Shown piece by piece: positions 44,139 to 54,306 of a stretch of 64,000 nt of DNA (positions are counted from its first letter, which is position 1; every line of letters starts with the position of its first letter). The notes below the pieces were generated by a model. The model was not told where the DNA came from and did not search any database. It saw only the letters and a program-made list of their open reading frames with translations. The translations under genes and the position numbers were made by a program. This DNA comes from Pseudoalteromonas sp. UG3-2 (GTDB lineage Bacteria > Pseudomonadota > Gammaproteobacteria > Enterobacterales > Alteromonadaceae), in the NCBI RefSeq assembly GCF_037120705.1, contig NZ_JAWLJU010000002.1, forward strand, positions 62,001 to 126,000, written 5' to 3'.

Positions 44139-44663
44139 ATGGCTGAAGAAAGCGATTTAGAAATAGAAGAAACCGGTGGCTCGAAGAAAAAGCTTATTAT
44201 CATTATTGCTGCTGTGGTGGTTATTCTCGGCGGTGTCGCAGGGTTCTTTTTATTTTCTGGCTCAGATGCGCCACCAGAGACCTTAGCTGAAGAAACTACG
44301 GCATCAGAAGTGCAAGCTGAGCAAAGTAGTTCAGCGGAAATTGGCAGTGCCTTGTATGTTGCTATGCCGAGGCCATTTGTTTTTAATGTACCGGGCGCCA
44401 GCCGCGATAGAATCGTGCAGATTAAAGTACAACTGCTGGTGCGTGGAGAAGTAAACGAAGAAGTTGCCAAGAAGCATATTCCGCTTATCGAGGGCACACT
44501 ACTAAGCGTATTTTCTACTACCACGGCCGATGAGCTGAGTACCAGCGCGGGTAAAGAAACACTGCGTTTGACCGCTTTAGATAAAGTGCAAGCGGCGATG
44601 GAAGGCGTTGAGGGTAGCAAGGTGATTGAGCGTGTGCTGTTCACCGGGTTTGTGATGCAATAA
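44139..44663 (+). CDS. fliL: Flagellar basal body-associated protein FliL
   Basis: FliL is an inner-membrane protein that surrounds or supports the stator. The 174-aa product has a short acidic cytoplasmic N-terminus (ESDLEIEETGG), one membrane segment (KLIIIIAAVVVILGGVAGFFLF, about residues 19-40) and a periplasmic stomatin-like domain (PRPFVFNVPGASRDRIVQIKVQLLVRGEVNEEV). It heads fliLMNOPQR-flhB. Confidence 0.93.
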   Translation: MAEESDLEIEETGGSKKKLIIIIAAVVVILGGVAGFFLFSGSDAPPETLAEETTASEVQAEQSSSAEIGSALYVAMPRPFVFNVPGASRDRIVQIKVQLLVRGEVNEEVAKKHIPLIEGTLLSVFSTTTADELSTSAGKETLRLTALDKVQAAMEGVEGSKVIERVLFTGFVMQ

Positions 44664-44673
44664 GGTAGTATTT

Positions 44674-45768
44674 GTGAGCGACTTATTATCTCAAGATGAA
44701 ATCGACGCGCTACTCCATGGAGTAGATGAAGTCGAGGAAGATGAAGCCGTCGAGGGCGAGGAAGGAGAAAGCTCCGGCGCCCTGCAATACGACTTCTCTT
44801 CTCAAGATAGGATTGTTCGTGGTCGCATGCCGACGCTGGAAATCGTTAATGAGCGATTTGCCCGACATATGCGAATAAGCCTATTTAATATGATGCGTCG
44901 CACCGCCGAAGTGTCGATTAATGGCGTGCAAATGCTGAAATTCGGTGAGTATATTCATACCTTATTTGTGCCAACAAGCCTCAATATGGTGCGCTTCAGA
45001 CCATTAAAGGGGACTGGGCTTATCACCATGGAAGCCCGCTTGGTGTTTATTCTGGTGGATAACTTTTTTGGTGGCGACGGCCGCTATCATGCCAAAATTG
45101 AAGGCCGTGAATTTACCCCCACCGAACGCCGTATTGTACAAATGCTGTTAAAAATAATCTTTGAAGACTACAAAGAAGCATGGGCACCGGTGATGGACGT
45201 TTCTTTTGAGTATTTAGACTCTGAAGTTAACCCAGCCATGGCCAACATTGTTTCACCAACAGAGGTGGTGGTGATCAGTTCTTTTCACATTGAGCTTGAC
45301 GGCGGCGGTGGCGATTTCCATATTTCTTTGCCCTATTCGATGCTGGAACCCATTCGTGAATTACTGGATGCCGGTGTACAGTCGGATACCGAAGACACGG
45401 ACTTGCGTTGGAGTAAGGCGCTGCGCGATGAAATCATGGATGTTGAAGTGGAGTTATCATCCCAGTTACTGGAAGTTGACTTATCGTTAGAGCAAGTTAT
45501 GAAGCTGCAAGCAGGTGATGTGATCCCGGTGGAAATGCCAGAGCACGTTACTGTGTTTGTTGAAGAGCTGCCAACCTTTAGAGCGAAAATGGGGCGCTCC
45601 CGTGACAACGTAGCACTGCAAATAAGTGAAAAGATAAAACGCCCAGAGTCGGTGAAGTCTGAGCTTCACGTGTTTACTAAAGGCGGTAAAAAGCTCGATT
45701 CTGATGCCGAGCTGGCCGAATTAGAAGAAGATCTGCACCTTTCCGAAGGGGTGGATTTAGACTGGTAA
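44674..45768 (+). CDS. fliM: Flagellar motor switch protein FliM
   Basis: FliM is the C-ring protein that binds CheY-P. The 364-aa product starts with the CheY-binding motif SDLLSQDEIDALLHGVDEVE, has the middle CheC-like domain (RFARHMRISLFNMMRRTAEVSINGVQM; PLKGTGLITMEARLVFILVDNFFGGDGRYHAKIEGREFTPTE) and a C-terminal SpoA domain. It starts at GTG with AAGG upstream. Confidence 0.96.
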   Translation: MSDLLSQDEIDALLHGVDEVEEDEAVEGEEGESSGALQYDFSSQDRIVRGRMPTLEIVNERFARHMRISLFNMMRRTAEVSINGVQMLKFGEYIHTLFVPTSLNMVRFRPLKGTGLITMEARLVFILVDNFFGGDGRYHAKIEGREFTPTERRIVQMLLKIIFEDYKEAWAPVMDVSFEYLDSEVNPAMANIVSPTEVVVISSFHIELDGGGGDFHISLPYSMLEPIRELLDAGVQSDTEDTDLRWSKALRDEIMDVEVELSSQLLEVDLSLEQVMKLQAGDVIPVEMPEHVTVFVEELPTFRAKMGRSRDNVALQISEKIKRPESVKSELHVFTKGGKKLDSDAELAELEEDLHLSEGVDLDW

Positions 45769-45846
45769 TAGCAATTGCAAAGCCTTAGCTTAATTGCCAA
45801 AACACATGAATTGAGTAAATAGATAACATAATCAGGTAGTAGTTAA

Positions 45847-46248
45847 ATGAGCGATGATCAAGATACTATGGACGAATGGGCAGCGGCTTTGGCCGAAGCG
45901 GAAGACGCTGAGTCTGGTAGTGGTGAGCCAGAAGTTGCTGAACTAGATGAGTTACAAGATGCGAATTCATCATTGTCCTCTGATGAAAAACGTAAGCTGG
46001 ATACCATTTTAGATATTCCGGTTACCATTTCCATGGAAGTGGGCCGTTCTAAAATTAATATCCGCAACCTATTACAGCTAAACCAGGGCTCAGTGGTAGA
46101 ACTTGACCGCGTGGCTGGTGAGCCACTCGATGTGTTGGTTAACGGCACCTTGATTGCCCACGGTGAAGTGGTTGTGGTGAACGATAAGTTTGGTATTCGT
46201 CTCACCGACGTGATAAGCCAAGTTGAGCGGATCAAGAAGTTACGCTAA
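45847..46248 (+). CDS. fliN: Flagellar motor switch protein FliN
   Basis: FliN forms the bottom of the C ring. The 133-aa product has an acidic N-terminal extension and the SpoA core DIPVTISMEVGRSKINIRNLLQLNQGSVVELDRVAGEPLDVLVNGTLIAHGEVVVVNDKFGIRLTDVI. Its stop overlaps the fliO ATG. Confidence 0.95.
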   Translation: MSDDQDTMDEWAAALAEAEDAESGSGEPEVAELDELQDANSSLSSDEKRKLDTILDIPVTISMEVGRSKINIRNLLQLNQGSVVELDRVAGEPLDVLVNGTLIAHGEVVVVNDKFGIRLTDVISQVERIKKLR

Positions 46249-46706
46249 TGGGGCGAGCAATAAACGGCTTCGGTATGTTAGTGCTACTGCTGTTGTCGAG
46301 TAGCGCAAATGCTGCGGCGACCAATGACACTAGCGCAAAAGTGGGCGCTGGCACCGCAGGATTAAGTTCTGAGCTACTTTCCATGGGGCTATCATTGGTG
46401 TTGGTGATAGCGCTCATTGTGGGCTTGGCATTTATCCTAAAGCGCTTAAACCCCAATATTGTCAACCAAAAAGACTTTAAGGTCGTACGCAGTATTTCAC
46501 TGGGCACAAAAGAAAGGTTGCTGGTTATTGAGCTTGATAATAAACAACATTTACTCGGAGTTACTCCTAGTAATATCAACTACCTCTATCAACTTGAGAC
46601 GCCACTCGATGGCTTAAATCAGGCACCTTTTGCCAGTGAATTACAGAAGTTTTTGGCCACTAAGATGACCCCAGCGAATAAAGATAATAAGAAATCCCAT
46701 GATTAA
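46248..46706 (+). CDS. fliO: Flagellar export protein FliO
   Basis: FliO assists assembly of the FliP ring in the export gate. The 152-aa product has an N-terminal hydrophobic signal-like segment, a second membrane helix ([24 protein letters not shown], about residues 44-68) and a cytoplasmic SpoA-like part ([41 protein letters not shown]). It overlaps fliN (TAATG) and fliP by 8 nt. Confidence 0.92.
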   Translation: MGRAINGFGMLVLLLLSSSANAAATNDTSAKVGAGTAGLSSELLSMGLSLVLVIALIVGLAFILKRLNPNIVNQKDFKVVRSISLGTKERLLVIELDNKQHLLGVTPSNINYLYQLETPLDGLNQAPFASELQKFLATKMTPANKDNKKSHD

Positions 46707-47436
46707 AACGCTCCTTTTCTCACTGTTGTTATTTTCAGGCTTTGCCTCTGCCGAGGGCATTGAAGCCATTAACGTCACCACTAACCCTGACGGTAGCCAA
46801 GAGTACTCGGTAACTTTGCAGGTGCTGGCTATCATGACGGCACTGAGTTTTATACCTGCAGCAGTTATCATGATGACCTCGTTCACCCGGATCATTGTCG
46901 TCCTAGCGATTTTGCGCCAAGCCATTGGTTTACAACAGTCTCCTTCCAATCAAATTTTGCTAGGTCTAACGCTGTTTTTAACTTTGTTTATTATGGCTCC
47001 TATCTTTTCACAAATTAATGAACAAGCGGTTCAGCCATACATCAATGAAGAGCTCACTTCTATCCAGGCGCTTGAAAAAGCCAAAGAGCCAATGAAGAGC
47101 TTTATGCTATCGCAAACTCGGATTAAGGACTTAGAAACCTTCGCCAAAATTGCCGGGTACGATAAGCTTGATAGCCCAGAAGACACACCGTTTATTGTTA
47201 TTATTCCAGCATTCGTGACGTCTGAATTACAAACCGCCTTTATTATCGGCTTTATGTTCTTTATCCCATTTCTCATCGTTGACTTAGTGGTAGCGAGTGT
47301 CTTGATGGCCATGGGTATGATGATGCTCTCCCCGATGATAGTCTCTTTGCCATTTAAGATTATGCTGTTTGTCTTAGTGGATGGTTGGAGCTTAGTTATG
47401 GGGACGCTGGCCAGAAGCTTCGGGTTGGGGGTTTAG
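46699..47436 (+). CDS. fliP: Flagellar export gate protein FliP
   Basis: FliP forms the core pore of the type III export gate. The 245-aa product has a cleavable signal ([18 protein letters not shown]), several membrane helices and the conserved [38 protein letters not shown] and [38 protein letters not shown]. fliQ follows 1 nt later. Confidence 0.96.
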   Translation: MIKTLLFSLLLFSGFASAEGIEAINVTTNPDGSQEYSVTLQVLAIMTALSFIPAAVIMMTSFTRIIVVLAILRQAIGLQQSPSNQILLGLTLFLTLFIMAPIFSQINEQAVQPYINEELTSIQALEKAKEPMKSFMLSQTRIKDLETFAKIAGYDKLDSPEDTPFIVIIPAFVTSELQTAFIIGFMFFIPFLIVDLVVASVLMAMGMMMLSPMIVSLPFKIMLFVLVDGWSLVMGTLARSFGLGV

Positions 47437-47437
47437 C

Positions 47438-47707
47438 GTGGAACCAGAAGTATTTGTTGATATCCTAAGTGGTGCGCTATTTATTGTGATTAAACTCGTG
47501 GCAGCGATTGTCGTACCTGGCTTGCTAATTGGTTTGGTGGTGGCGGTCTTCCAAGCGGCCACTTCTATCAACGAACAAACCTTGAGCTTCTTACCGCGAC
47601 TGATTGTCACCATTGTAGCGCTGATCGTTGGTGGCCATTGGTTTGTCCAAGTGCTGATGGATTATTTCAACACACTGGTACTGCAAATTCCTGAAATCGC
47701 GGGGTAA
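47438..47707 (+). CDS. fliQ: Flagellar export gate protein FliQ
   Basis: FliQ is a two-helix gate subunit. The 89-aa product has membrane segments at about residues 14-38 (LFIVIKLVAAIVVPGLLIGLVVAVF) and 53-73, joined by the conserved QAATSINEQTLSFLPRL. It starts at GTG. Confidence 0.95.
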   Translation: MEPEVFVDILSGALFIVIKLVAAIVVPGLLIGLVVAVFQAATSINEQTLSFLPRLIVTIVALIVGGHWFVQVLMDYFNTLVLQIPEIAG

Positions 47708-47709
47708 AG

Positions 47710-48489
47710 ATGGAGTTTACCTTTGCTGTGATCATGCAGTGGCTCAGTGACTTTTTGCTGCCACTGGTCAGAATAAGTTCAATGATTATGGTCATGGCGG
47801 GCCTCGGTGCGCAAACGGTGCCGGCGCGAATTAAGTTTGCCTTGGCCGTGGTGATCACCTTTGCAGTAGTGCCGGTCCTTCCGAAGTCACAATTTACTGA
47901 TTTATTCTCTTTTTCCATGATCCTAGTGGTGATCCAAGAGCTTATCACTGGTGTGGCGATTGGCTTTGGCTCATTACTGCTACTCAACACGTTTATTGTT
48001 GCAGGCCAAATCCTGGCAATGCAAACTGGCCTTGGCTTTGCTTCCGTGGTGGATCCTGCCAACGGTATGAGTGTCCCGGCGGTGGGTCAGTTTTATTTGA
48101 TTTTGGCGACATTACTGTTTTTTGTTTATAACGGCCACTTGATGATGATCCAAATGGTGGTATATAGCTTTGAGACTTTTCCTGTGGCTGGAAACTGGTG
48201 GTCAGTGGATAAATTTTGGACCATAGTGAACTGGGGCGGCTGGATGTTTTCCACCGCGCTGGCACTGGCGTTGGCGCCATTAACCGCGATGCTTATTATT
48301 AATTTGTCTTTTGGTATTATGACCCGGGCAGCGCCGCAAATGAATATTTTCTCAGTAGGCTTCGCCTTTACTTTGGTGGCCGGATTAACCATTATCTGGA
48401 TGACGTTAGGGAATTTCTTAGCGCAATACGAATTCCAATGGCTAAAAATGACCGAGCTAATGTGTAACTTAGTCGGTTGTACGGTATAG
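47710..48489 (+). CDS. fliR: Flagellar export gate protein FliR
   Basis: FliR completes the FliPQR gate. The 259-aa product has about six membrane segments and conserved MAGLGAQTVPARIKFALAVVITFAVVPVLP, GVAIGFGSLLLLNTFIVAGQILAMQTGLGFASVVDPANG and APQMNIFSVGFAFTLVAGL. It lies in the standard fliQ-fliR-flhB order. Confidence 0.95.
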   Translation: MEFTFAVIMQWLSDFLLPLVRISSMIMVMAGLGAQTVPARIKFALAVVITFAVVPVLPKSQFTDLFSFSMILVVIQELITGVAIGFGSLLLLNTFIVAGQILAMQTGLGFASVVDPANGMSVPAVGQFYLILATLLFFVYNGHLMMIQMVVYSFETFPVAGNWWSVDKFWTIVNWGGWMFSTALALALAPLTAMLIINLSFGIMTRAAPQMNIFSVGFAFTLVAGLTIIWMTLGNFLAQYEFQWLKMTELMCNLVGCTV

Positions 48490-48500
48490 GAGCGCTGTAA

Positions 48501-49631
48501 ATGGCTGAAGATTCGGGTCAAGAACGCACCGAGGAACCCACCCAGAAAAAAATTGACGACTCCAAGAAAAAGGGGCAAGTGGCACGCTCTAAAGAGCTTG
48601 GCACGACCTTCGTGCTGATGTTTTCTGCTATCGCGCTGTTAATGTATGGTCCGGGTATAGCCAAAGGGCTCTATAATGTCATGGGTCGCATGCTAACTCT
48701 CAATCGTAACGAAACCTATGACACCACCAAAATGTTTGCCCTGTGGGGCGAAGTCTTTGGTGAGTTAATTTTTCCTATGTCGATGTTCGTTTTTATTATC
48801 GCCATTGCCGGCATTGTTGGTAATACTTTATTAGGCGGCTTTAACTTTTCTTGGAAAGCTGCCGCCCCTAAAGCCAGTAAAATGTCTCCAGCTAAGGGCA
48901 TTAAGCGAATGCTGGGGCCGCAAGCCGCTATCGAGCTATTAAAATCAATCTTAAAGTTTGTGCTGGTGGCAGGCTGCGCTATTTTACTGATTAATCTCTA
49001 CTTCGACGAAATACTGCACCTGAGTATTGAACAGATCCCTGCCAGTATTGAGCATGCCCTAGAAATATTGGCTTGGATGTTTTTGGCCTTGAGTTGTACC
49101 ATGATCGTTATTTCTGCGATTGATGCGCCGTATCAAAGTTATAATCATCATAAGCAGCTAAAAATGACGCTGCAAGAAGTCAAAGATGAATATAAAAACT
49201 CTGAGGGTGATCCACAAATTAAAGCGCGCATTCGCCGTACACAGCGCGAAATGTCCCAACGCAGAATGATGCAAGAAGTGCCTGATGCTGATGTGGTGGT
49301 GACCAACCCAACCCATTACTCAGTGGCACTAAAATACGATACTGAAAAGGCCGGCGCCCCTATTGTTATTGCCAAAGGGGTGGATGAACTGGCGATGCAA
49401 ATACGAAAAATTGCCAAAGGCAACGAAGTACCTATTGTTGAGTCACCGATACTAACTCGTTCTTTATATCACACCACAGAAGTGGGCGATCAAATTCCAG
49501 AGCAATTGTTTACCGCGGTGGCACAAGTACTGGCCTATGTTTTCCAGCTGAGCCGTTTCCAAAAAGGCAGAGGCAAGCGACCGACCGCACTGAGTAAAGA
49601 TTTGCCTATCCCAGATGATCTGAAGCACTAA
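48501..49631 (+). CDS. flhB: Flagellar export switch protein FlhB
   Basis: FlhB sets substrate specificity of the export gate and cleaves itself when FliK signals. The 376-aa product has the cytoplasmic start SGQERTEEPTQKKIDDSKKKGQVARSKEL, four membrane segments, and a C-domain with the autocleavage motif NPTH (Asn269-Pro270) in VVVTNPTHYSVALKYD. It ends the fliL-to-flhB unit. Confidence 0.96.
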   Translation: MAEDSGQERTEEPTQKKIDDSKKKGQVARSKELGTTFVLMFSAIALLMYGPGIAKGLYNVMGRMLTLNRNETYDTTKMFALWGEVFGELIFPMSMFVFIIAIAGIVGNTLLGGFNFSWKAAAPKASKMSPAKGIKRMLGPQAAIELLKSILKFVLVAGCAILLINLYFDEILHLSIEQIPASIEHALEILAWMFLALSCTMIVISAIDAPYQSYNHHKQLKMTLQEVKDEYKNSEGDPQIKARIRRTQREMSQRRMMQEVPDADVVVTNPTHYSVALKYDTEKAGAPIVIAKGVDELAMQIRKIAKGNEVPIVESPILTRSLYHTTEVGDQIPEQLFTAVAQVLAYVFQLSRFQKGRGKRPTALSKDLPIPDDLKH

Positions 49632-49665
49632 TCGCGAACATAAAAGAGTATTTCGCTGGCGAGTT

Positions 49666-49686
49666 TACCCTGAACCCCACAGGGTA
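49666..49686 (+). terminator. Weak hairpin after flhB
   Basis: TACCCTG (49666-49672) and CAGGGTA (49680-49686) form a 7-bp stem with a 7-nt loop; no T-run. Confidence 0.45.
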
Positions 49687-49774
49687 GAAGCATCGCTCTC
49701 GACACCATTATTTAGCTGCAACCCGGCTTCCTTAATTCAGTAAAATAGATTGCATACAAGCACTGACGACACAC

Positions 49775-49792
49775 TTGGAATATATATTGCTT
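49775..49792 (+). promoter_or_regulatory. Sigma54 promoter for flhA
   Basis: TTGGAATATATATTGCTT has GG at 49777-49778, ten bases, and GC at 49789-49790, 38 bp before flhA. It probably drives flhAFG, fliA and the che genes, as no other promoter was found in that run. Confidence 0.85.
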
Positions 49793-49829
49793 TATTCACT
49801 GTGTGTCAATTTTTTGCATGTGTTAAGTT

Positions 49830-51932
49830 ATGGAATTTAAAGCGGTTTTAGAACAACTCAATCGAGATAAAAAAGAATATGCTAAGGGCGTTGGTACTCC
49901 ATTGCTGGTACTTGCGGCCTTGGGTATGGTGATTTTACCGTTACCGCCATTCTTACTCGACATTCTTTTTTCTTTCAATATAGCACTTGCACTGGTGGTT
50001 CTTTTAGTCACGGTTTACACCATGAAACCACTGGAATTTGGCATGTTCCCGGCGGTGTTGCTAATCGCCACCATTATGCGCTTAGCACTGAATGTTGCCA
50101 GTACTCGAGTGGTACTACTAGAAGGTCATACTGGTGGGGACGCTGCAGGTAAAGTGATCGAGGCTTTTGGTAGCGTGGTGATTGGCGGTAACTACGCCGT
50201 TGGTTTGGTGGTGTTCCTTATTCTTATCATCATTAACTTCGTGGTTATTACCAAAGGTGCCGGGCGGATTTCGGAAGTGTCTGCACGTTTTACCCTGGAT
50301 GCCATGCCTGGTAAACAAATGGCCATTGATGCCGACTTAAATGCTGGCTTCATCTCTGCTGAAGAGGCCAGAACTCGTCGTGATGAAGTAACTCGAGAGG
50401 CTGACTTCTATGGCTCGATGGATGGTGCCAGTAAATTCGTTAAAGGCGATGCCATTGCGGGGATAGTGATCCTAGCAATTAATATCATCGGTGGCTTATT
50501 TGTTGGTATGATCCAACACGACTTAACTTTTGGTCGGGCCATGGAAGTGTATACCATGCTGACCATAGGGGATGGCCTGGTTGCACAGATTCCTTCTTTA
50601 TTGTTGTCGATTGGTACTGCCATTGTTGTGACGCGACAAAACGAGTCGCACAACATGGGCGATCAATTTAAAACTCAGTTAGGCAATGAAAAATCACTGT
50701 TTATTGCCTCTGGGATCCTTATCACTATGGGTCTCGTCCCTGGCATGCCTCATGTGGCTTTTTTAAGTTTAGGCGCGCTGCTTGGCTATATTGCGTATTA
50801 CACTCAGCAACAAAAGAAAAAAGCGGAAATCGAGAAAGCCGAACAAGAAGCCAGCGGAGCTCAGGGCAAAGGCGCGCAACAGCAAGAACAAAAAGAGCTG
50901 GGCTGGGACGATGTGCAGCCGGTTGATGTGATCGGACTTGAGGTGGGCTACCGACTCATTCCTTTGGTTGACCAAGCACAAGGTGGCGAGCTATTAAGTC
51001 GCATTAAAGGGGTTCGTAAGAAGCTTTCGCAAGAGTTGGGCTTCTTGGTGCCACCAGTGCATATCCGCGATAACTTAGAGCTCGATCCCAATGCCTACAA
51101 TATTACTCTAATGGGCGTGGGCTCAGGAAACGGTGAACTGAAACATGGTGATGAATTAGCCATTAATCCCGGCCAAGTATTTGGCCCCATTAAAGGCATT
51201 GAAACCAAAGATCCGGCGTTTGGTTTGGATGCAGTATGGATTAAGCCGGATCAGAAAGACGAAGCGCACTCATTGGGCTACACAGTGGTGGATGCTGCAA
51301 CCGTGGTGGCCACTCACATTAGTCAGTTGCTAACCAACAATGCTTCATTGTTGCTGGGCCATGAAGAAGTGCAAAACCTACTCGATATGCTCGCCAAGAG
51401 CCACCCACGTTTAGTGGAAGGACTCGTGCCGGATATTCTACCGCTAACAACAGTGGTAAAAGTACTGCAAAACTTACTCAATGAAGGCGTAGCCATTCGC
51501 GATATGCGCTCTATTGTTCAGACCCTAGTTGAGTATGGTCCAAGAAGCCAAGACCCCGATGTACTTACGGCTGCAGTGCGAATTTCACTGCGCAGATTAA
51601 TCGTTCAAGACGCGGTTGGCGGCGAAGAAGAAATCCCTGTCATAACATTGGCGCCTGAGTTGGAACAGATGTTGCATCAGTCACTTCAGAACGCAGGTGA
51701 TGAGGGGGCAGGTATCGAACCTGGCTTGGCGGAGCGGCTTCAAGAGTCATTACGAGAAGCGCACCATAACCAAGAAATGCTAGGTGACCCGTCCATCTTA
51801 TTAACCTCAGGTATGTTAAGAAGTGTGCTATCTCGATTTGTTAAACACACTATCCCGGGCTTAAGAGTGATGTCGTATCAAGAAGTACCGGAAGAAAGAC
51901 AAATCAAGATTGTGAGCTCGGTTGGACAATAG
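49830..51932 (+). CDS. flhA: Flagellar export gate protein FlhA
   Basis: FlhA forms the nonameric ring of the export gate and docks chaperone-substrate complexes. The 700-aa product has about eight N-terminal membrane helices, the FHIPEP-type signature (TVYTMKPLEFGMFPAVLLIATIMRLALNVASTRVVLLEG) and GRISEVSARFTLDAMPGKQMAIDADLNAG, and a soluble C-domain from about residue 350. An Ala/Gln-rich linker (EKAEQEASGAQGKGAQQQEQKEL) joins the halves. Confidence 0.96.
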   Translation: MEFKAVLEQLNRDKKEYAKGVGTPLLVLAALGMVILPLPPFLLDILFSFNIALALVVLLVTVYTMKPLEFGMFPAVLLIATIMRLALNVASTRVVLLEGHTGGDAAGKVIEAFGSVVIGGNYAVGLVVFLILIIINFVVITKGAGRISEVSARFTLDAMPGKQMAIDADLNAGFISAEEARTRRDEVTREADFYGSMDGASKFVKGDAIAGIVILAINIIGGLFVGMIQHDLTFGRAMEVYTMLTIGDGLVAQIPSLLLSIGTAIVVTRQNESHNMGDQFKTQLGNEKSLFIASGILITMGLVPGMPHVAFLSLGALLGYIAYYTQQQKKKAEIEKAEQEASGAQGKGAQQQEQKELGWDDVQPVDVIGLEVGYRLIPLVDQAQGGELLSRIKGVRKKLSQELGFLVPPVHIRDNLELDPNAYNITLMGVGSGNGELKHGDELAINPGQVFGPIKGIETKDPAFGLDAVWIKPDQKDEAHSLGYTVVDAATVVATHISQLLTNNASLLLGHEEVQNLLDMLAKSHPRLVEGLVPDILPLTTVVKVLQNLLNEGVAIRDMRSIVQTLVEYGPRSQDPDVLTAAVRISLRRLIVQDAVGGEEEIPVITLAPELEQMLHQSLQNAGDEGAGIEPGLAERLQESLREAHHNQEMLGDPSILLTSGMLRSVLSRFVKHTIPGLRVMSYQEVPEERQIKIVSSVGQ

Positions 51933-51951
51933 AGGATAAAGGGGCTGTAAC

Positions 51952-53451
51952 ATGAAAATTAAACGTTTTTTCGCAAAAGATATGCGTACGGCTTTAAATG
52001 AAGTGAAAGAAGAGTTAGGCGCGGATGCGGTTATCATGTCTAACAAAAAGCTGGCTGACGGTGTTGAAATTGTTGCCGCTGTGGATAATGACCGTGCTGC
52101 AGCGCCTAAGCCCCAATCACCAGCGCCTGCTACAAACAACGAAGCGCCAGCTAAACAACAGCCTAGTCGTTTTGTACGCCCTGAGCCACGTCAAGCGCAA
52201 CCGAGCAAACAAGCGCAAGTGGCTGATAGCTTAGAAGCCTTGTTAGAGCGCCAAGCTCCACGGCCGCGTTCACCAGAATTGGCGTCAATGTTTTCACAGT
52301 CTGGTATTGATACTGAGCAAATGTTGGCGACAAAGCAAGAACCTCAGCGTCAACCACAACGCTCAGCTCAACCGAGTTATCACAGCAAGCCGCAACCAAG
52401 TCGCCAATCTTTTGACTTTGAAGACGATGACTTTGCCGAGTCGCAAAGCTGGTCGGAATCGGATGACTTAGACAGTGGTTTTGGCGATGAGCCAGCGCCA
52501 AGTCAGCGCGCTAAGGGCGATGAAATGAGCGACATGCGTGAAGAAATGAATGCCATTCGTCAGCTCCTAGAACATCAAGTTTCAGGATTAATGAGACAGG
52601 AAATGGCGCGCCGCGACCCAACTCGTGCATGCTTAGTTGACCGCTTAGAAGGCATGGGGATCGATAAAGATGTGGCAGAGCAAATGGCCTGCTTTATTCC
52701 CGATGATGTGTCACGCAAAGAAGCCTGGAATGCATTGTTAAACATGGTGATCAATCAAATGCACACCACCAACAACGACATTCTACGACAAGGTGGGGTG
52801 TTTGCTATGGTAGGTCCTACCGGCGTTGGTAAAACCACCACAGTAGCGAAGTTAGCTGCTCTTGGGGCACAAAAATATGGTGCCGATAAAGTTGCCCTGA
52901 TCACCACAGACACTTACAGAATTGGCGCTTACGAGCAACTGGCCACGTACGGTCGCATTATTGGTTGCCCGGTTAAGCAAGTGAAAGATGCCAATGAACT
53001 TGCAGAAGTGCTTTATCATTTACGCAATAAGCGTCTAGTATTAATAGATACAGCCGGAATGAGCCAAAGAGATTTGCGCTTAACTGAGCAGTTAAATACA
53101 CTTATGCGCAGTGCCCGCGTGGATATTCGTAGTTATCTTGTATTGAGTGCTACGGCGCAAATGAACGTGCTTCAAGAAACCGTAAGACACTTCAAAAAAG
53201 TAAATTTAAGTGGCTGTATTTTCACAAAACTTGATGAAAGTCTAAGTTTGGGCGAGATTATTAGTATTGCGATTCAAAATCGCTTGCCAATAGGGTATCT
53301 TACTAACGGTCAGCGAGTGCCAGAAGACATTCGCGTCGCAAATGCTCAAAAGCTAGTCAAAAAAGCCGAGCAATTGTATTTAAAAAGAATAAAAGCACAG
53401 CACTCTCGACGTGTACCTGTAGCGTCAGAGTCAGTAGGAATGTATGATTAA
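51952..53451 (+). CDS. flhF: Polar flagellum placement GTPase FlhF
   Basis: FlhF is an SRP-type GTPase that recruits the first flagellar parts to the old pole. The 499-aa product has a basic B domain start (MKIKRFFAKDMRTALNEVKEELGADAVIMSNKK), a long Gln/Pro/Arg-rich linker (about residues 50-185) and the NG GTPase with Walker A GPTGVGKTTTVAKLAALG (about 288), TDTYRIGAYEQL, DTAGMSQRD and FTKLDESLSLG. Next to flhG it supports polar flagellation. Confidence 0.95.
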   Translation: MKIKRFFAKDMRTALNEVKEELGADAVIMSNKKLADGVEIVAAVDNDRAAAPKPQSPAPATNNEAPAKQQPSRFVRPEPRQAQPSKQAQVADSLEALLERQAPRPRSPELASMFSQSGIDTEQMLATKQEPQRQPQRSAQPSYHSKPQPSRQSFDFEDDDFAESQSWSESDDLDSGFGDEPAPSQRAKGDEMSDMREEMNAIRQLLEHQVSGLMRQEMARRDPTRACLVDRLEGMGIDKDVAEQMACFIPDDVSRKEAWNALLNMVINQMHTTNNDILRQGGVFAMVGPTGVGKTTTVAKLAALGAQKYGADKVALITTDTYRIGAYEQLATYGRIIGCPVKQVKDANELAEVLYHLRNKRLVLIDTAGMSQRDLRLTEQLNTLMRSARVDIRSYLVLSATAQMNVLQETVRHFKKVNLSGCIFTKLDESLSLGEIISIAIQNRLPIGYLTNGQRVPEDIRVANAQKLVKKAEQLYLKRIKAQHSRRVPVASESVGMYD

Positions 53452-54304
53452 CACAGTTTTAGATCAAGCAAGTGGCCTGCGAAAAATGAGTCAAAGTAGC
53501 AACCAAGGTGTAAAAGTGATAGCCGTTACCGGTGGCAAGGGAGGCGTTGGTAAAACCAATGTTTCATTAAACACGGCCATCGCAATGGGACAGCAGGGCC
53601 AGCGAGTATTGGTGTTGGATGCCGACTTAGGCTTGGCAAACTGTGATGTCATGTTAGGCCTTAGGGTTGAGAAAAACTTATCTCATGTGTTATCAGGTGA
53701 GTGCGAATTAGAAGAAATTTTAGTGGAAGGCCCCGCTGGGATTAAAATTGTGCCAGCAACGTCAGGCTCGCAAAATATGGTTGAGCTGACCCCAGCGGAA
53801 CATGCTGGTTTAATTCGAGCATTCAGTGAGCTTGATAGCCACTTTGACGTATTAATTGTTGACACCGCAGCAGGTATCTCTGACATGGTGTTAAGCTTTT
53901 CCCGCGCTGCCCAAGATGTGGTTGTGGTGGTGTGTGACGAACCTACCTCCATTACGGACGCTTACGCGCTAATTAAAGTGCTCAGTCGTGAGCACGGTGT
54001 CTATCGTTTTAAAATTGTTGCAAATATGGTGCGTAGCTTGCGTGAGGGACAAGAGTTGTTTGCTAAACTCTCCAAAGTAACGGACCGATTTTTAGATGTT
54101 GCCCTAGAGCTAGTGGCAACCGTGCCATTTGATGAAAACATGCGAAAATCGTCGCGGCGGCAAAAGGCCATCGTCGATTTATTTCCAAGCTCACCAGCGG
54201 CTGTGGCAATTAAAGGATTGGCATCGAAAGCGGTTAAATGGCCTGTTCCACATCAACCTTCCGGTCATTTAGAATTTTTTATTGAGCAATTAGTGAATGG
54301 GTAA
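53444..54304 (+). CDS. flhG: Flagellar number regulator FlhG (FleN, MinD-like)
   Basis: FlhG is a MinD-like ATPase that limits flagellar number, acting on FlhF and on FlrA/FleQ. The 286-aa product has the deviant Walker A TGGKGGVGKTNVSLNTA, LVLDADLGLANCDVMLGL, DTAAGIS and a C-terminal amphipathic region (EFFIEQLVNG). It overlaps flhF by 8 nt and is 2 nt from fliA. Confidence 0.95.
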   Translation: MINTVLDQASGLRKMSQSSNQGVKVIAVTGGKGGVGKTNVSLNTAIAMGQQGQRVLVLDADLGLANCDVMLGLRVEKNLSHVLSGECELEEILVEGPAGIKIVPATSGSQNMVELTPAEHAGLIRAFSELDSHFDVLIVDTAAGISDMVLSFSRAAQDVVVVVCDEPTSITDAYALIKVLSREHGVYRFKIVANMVRSLREGQELFAKLSKVTDRFLDVALELVATVPFDENMRKSSRRQKAIVDLFPSSPAAVAIKGLASKAVKWPVPHQPSGHLEFFIEQLVNG

Positions 54305-54306
54305 TT